DNA from: Streptomyces sp. NBC_01298
Lineage (GTDB): Bacteria; Actinomycetota; Actinomycetes; Streptomycetales; Streptomycetaceae
Length of the DNA stretch: 64,000 bases
NCBI RefSeq assembly: GCF_035978755.1
Contig: NZ_CP108414.1
Location: 4,898,001 to 4,962,000 of the forward strand
Direction of reading: 5' to 3'
Below are positions 62,734 through 64,000 of this stretch, in pieces; position 1 is the first letter of the stretch; every line of letters begins with the position of its first letter. The notes below the pieces were generated by a model. The model saw nothing but the letters and a program-made list of their open reading frames with translations. It had not been told where the DNA came from and searched no databases. Both the position numbers and the translations under genes were made by a program.

Positions 62734-64000
62734 GTGAACTTCACGCGCTGGAGCGCCCGGTTTCCCGGAACGCAGCGCCGCGCCGCCGCCCGGTCCGAAC
62801 ACGCCGCCGCCCAGGCCAAAAGGGGTGAGGGCTCGGTCCCGGCCGCCCGCGGCGCCGTCGGCCATTCCGCGAGCGGCCCGGACGGCTGCCCCGCCGACCC
62901 CACGGTCCGCGGCACCGGTTCCGCCCCCGGTTCCGGCTGCGCCGCGGCCGCCGCGGAGGGTACGGGAACCCCCGCACCCTCCCTCGACGAGCTGTCCGTA
63001 CGCGACGTCCTCGACCGCCTCCCGGCCCTCGTCGCCCTCGTGCACGGCCCCGAGCACCGCGTCGCCTACGTCAACGACGCCTACACCTCGGGCTTCGGCG
63101 CCCGCGCCCCCGGCGCCCCCGCGCACCTGGCCCTCCCCGAGCTCGGGGAGCTCGGCCTGCTCCCGCTCCTCGACCAGGTCCAGCGCAGCGGCAAGCCGCG
63201 TACCGCCAAGAACCGCACCGCTCCCGGCGGCACCAGCTCGTACACGGTCACGTGCACCCCGATCGAGTTCCCCAAGACCAGCGCCGGTTCCGACACCGGC
63301 CCGGGTTCCGACCACGAAGCGGCCGAAGCCCACACCGGCACCGGCGTCCTGATCCACCTCGCCGACGTCACCGACCACGCCGAAGCCGTCGAACGGCTGC
63401 GCGCCAGCGAGCGCCGCCAGCGCGAGGCCGCCGTCACCCTGCAGCGCTCGCTCCTCCCGCAGGAACTGGAGCAGCCCGACGACCTGCGCGTCGCCGCGAC
63501 CTACCAGCCCGGCGGCACCGAAGCCGCCGTCGGCGGCGACTGGTACGACGTCATCACCCTCGGCGCCGGCCGGACGGCCCTCGTCATCGGCGACGTCATG
63601 GGCCGGGGCGTCCGCGCCGCCGCCGTCATGGGCCAGCTCCGCACGGCCGTCCGCGCGTACGCCCGCCTCGACCTGCCCCCGCACGAGGTCCTTCAGCTCC
63701 TCGACGGCCTCGCGGCCGAGATCGACGCCAGCCAGATCGCCACCTGCGTCTACGCCGTCCACGACCCCAACGAGGGCCTCCTCGCGTACGCCTCCGCCGG
63801 CCACCTCCCGATCCTGGTCCGTGACGAGGACGGCACCGTCCGCCGAGCGGCCGACCCCACCGGCCCGCCGCTGGGCACCGGCGGCTGGCTGCACACCTCG
63901 GGCACGATCGCGCTGGGCCCCGGTTCCACCGCCGTCCTCTATACGGACGGCCTGGTCGAGCGCCGCGGCGAGGACATCGACGAGGGCGTCGGCGCCCTCG
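62734..64000 (+). CDS. SpoIIE-family PP2C phosphatase with PAS-like domain (partial, runs off the window)
   Basis: At least 422 residues from GTG 62734 (GAGG upstream). A disordered N-terminus (about 1-85) precedes a PAS-like sensor (SVRDVLDRLPALVALVHGPEHRVAYVN). The PP2C domain follows: SLLPQELEQ, TEAAVGGDWYDVITLG, VIGDVMGRGVRAAAVMGQLR, TCVYAVHD, YASAGHLPILV and LYTDGLVERRG. A C-terminal HATPase or end of PP2C would follow beyond 64000. It presumably regulates a sigma-factor pathway. Confidence 0.92.
   Translation, partial: MNFTRWSARFPGTQRRAAARSEHAAAQAKRGEGSVPAARGAVGHSASGPDGCPADPTVRGTGSAPGSGCAAAAAEGTGTPAPSLDELSVRDVLDRLPALVALVHGPEHRVAYVNDAYTSGFGARAPGAPAHLALPELGELGLLPLLDQVQRSGKPRTAKNRTAPGGTSSYTVTCTPIEFPKTSAGSDTGPGSDHEAAEAHTGTGVLIHLADVTDHAEAVERLRASERRQREAAVTLQRSLLPQELEQPDDLRVAATYQPGGTEAAVGGDWYDVITLGAGRTALVIGDVMGRGVRAAAVMGQLRTAVRAYARLDLPPHEVLQLLDGLAAEIDASQIATCVYAVHDPNEGLLAYASAGHLPILVRDEDGTVRRAADPTGPPLGTGGWLHTSGTIALGPGSTAVLYTDGLVERRGEDIDEGVGAL

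Overview
The window is high-GC actinobacterial DNA and almost certainly Streptomyces chromosome. A 68-residue BldC, the run purF-purM-DUF3073-valine dehydrogenase-(hypothetical)-bldC-hrpA, an Orf1590-type sporulation protein, many GTG starts and typical Streptomyces intergenic repeats all point that way. Most of the window is conserved core chromosome. It is interrupted by one integrated mobile element of about 23 kb.

Left core (1-22388). This part holds a META-domain lipoprotein, a HIT-like protein, and a Tat-exported sulfatase preceded by a cysteine-type leader peptide. Purine biosynthesis follows (purF, purM), then DUF3073, valine/leucine dehydrogenase, bldC with a strong terminator, a tRNA-Asp, and the DEAH helicase hrpA. 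A secreted protein/DsbA-like/CcdA-like thiol-redox group comes next. It is followed by a Glu-Asp-Phe tRNA cluster, a small zinc metallopeptidase, two overlapping fluoride-channel genes, a Gly/Pro-rich lipoprotein and a DEAD-box RNA helicase with a long RGG-type repeat tail.

Integrated element (22417-45477). It sits in the 3' end of tRNA-Lys(TTT). An identical 56-bp core at both ends marks the attachment sites, and a paired TGCGTGAGCG repeat on each arm looks like integrase arm sites. The backbone is a tyrosine integrase, an XRE-type regulator, an excisionase-like HTH protein, a DUF3631 P-loop ATPase, a four-TM DUF2637 protein, MobC, a MobA/VirD2-type relaxase and a ParB-like protein. No FtsK/TraB translocase is visible, so it looks like a mobilizable (IME) rather than a self-conjugating (AICE) element. 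A noncoding 0.6-kb stretch with long direct repeats and two strong hairpins is the candidate oriT/ori. Cargo includes two divergently oriented Nudix genes (one fused to an HTH-like domain) and a seven-gene co-oriented set: NDP kinase, small hypothetical, CYTH phosphohydrolase/cyclase, HD phosphohydrolase, 463-residue unknown, methyltransferase, HATPase. An L-arginine amidinotransferase, several small hypotheticals, a broken CBM48 gene and a TauE/SafE permease follow. The Nudix-NDK-CYTH-HD-methyltransferase group is the best candidate for an undescribed system; its substrate cannot be read from the sequence.

Right core (45478-64000). This part holds initiator tRNA, a membrane PP2C phosphatase, an M23 endopeptidase convergent with a PrsW-type protease, trmB, an L-2-hydroxyglutarate oxidase-like enzyme, and the Orf1590-type protein divergent from an asparagine-synthase-like protein. 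After a 0.75-kb degenerate repeat tract come an ECF sigma factor fused to its own zinc-finger/membrane/NPCBM module, a TetR regulator divergent from a type II NADH dehydrogenase, and the start of a second PP2C phosphatase that runs off the window.
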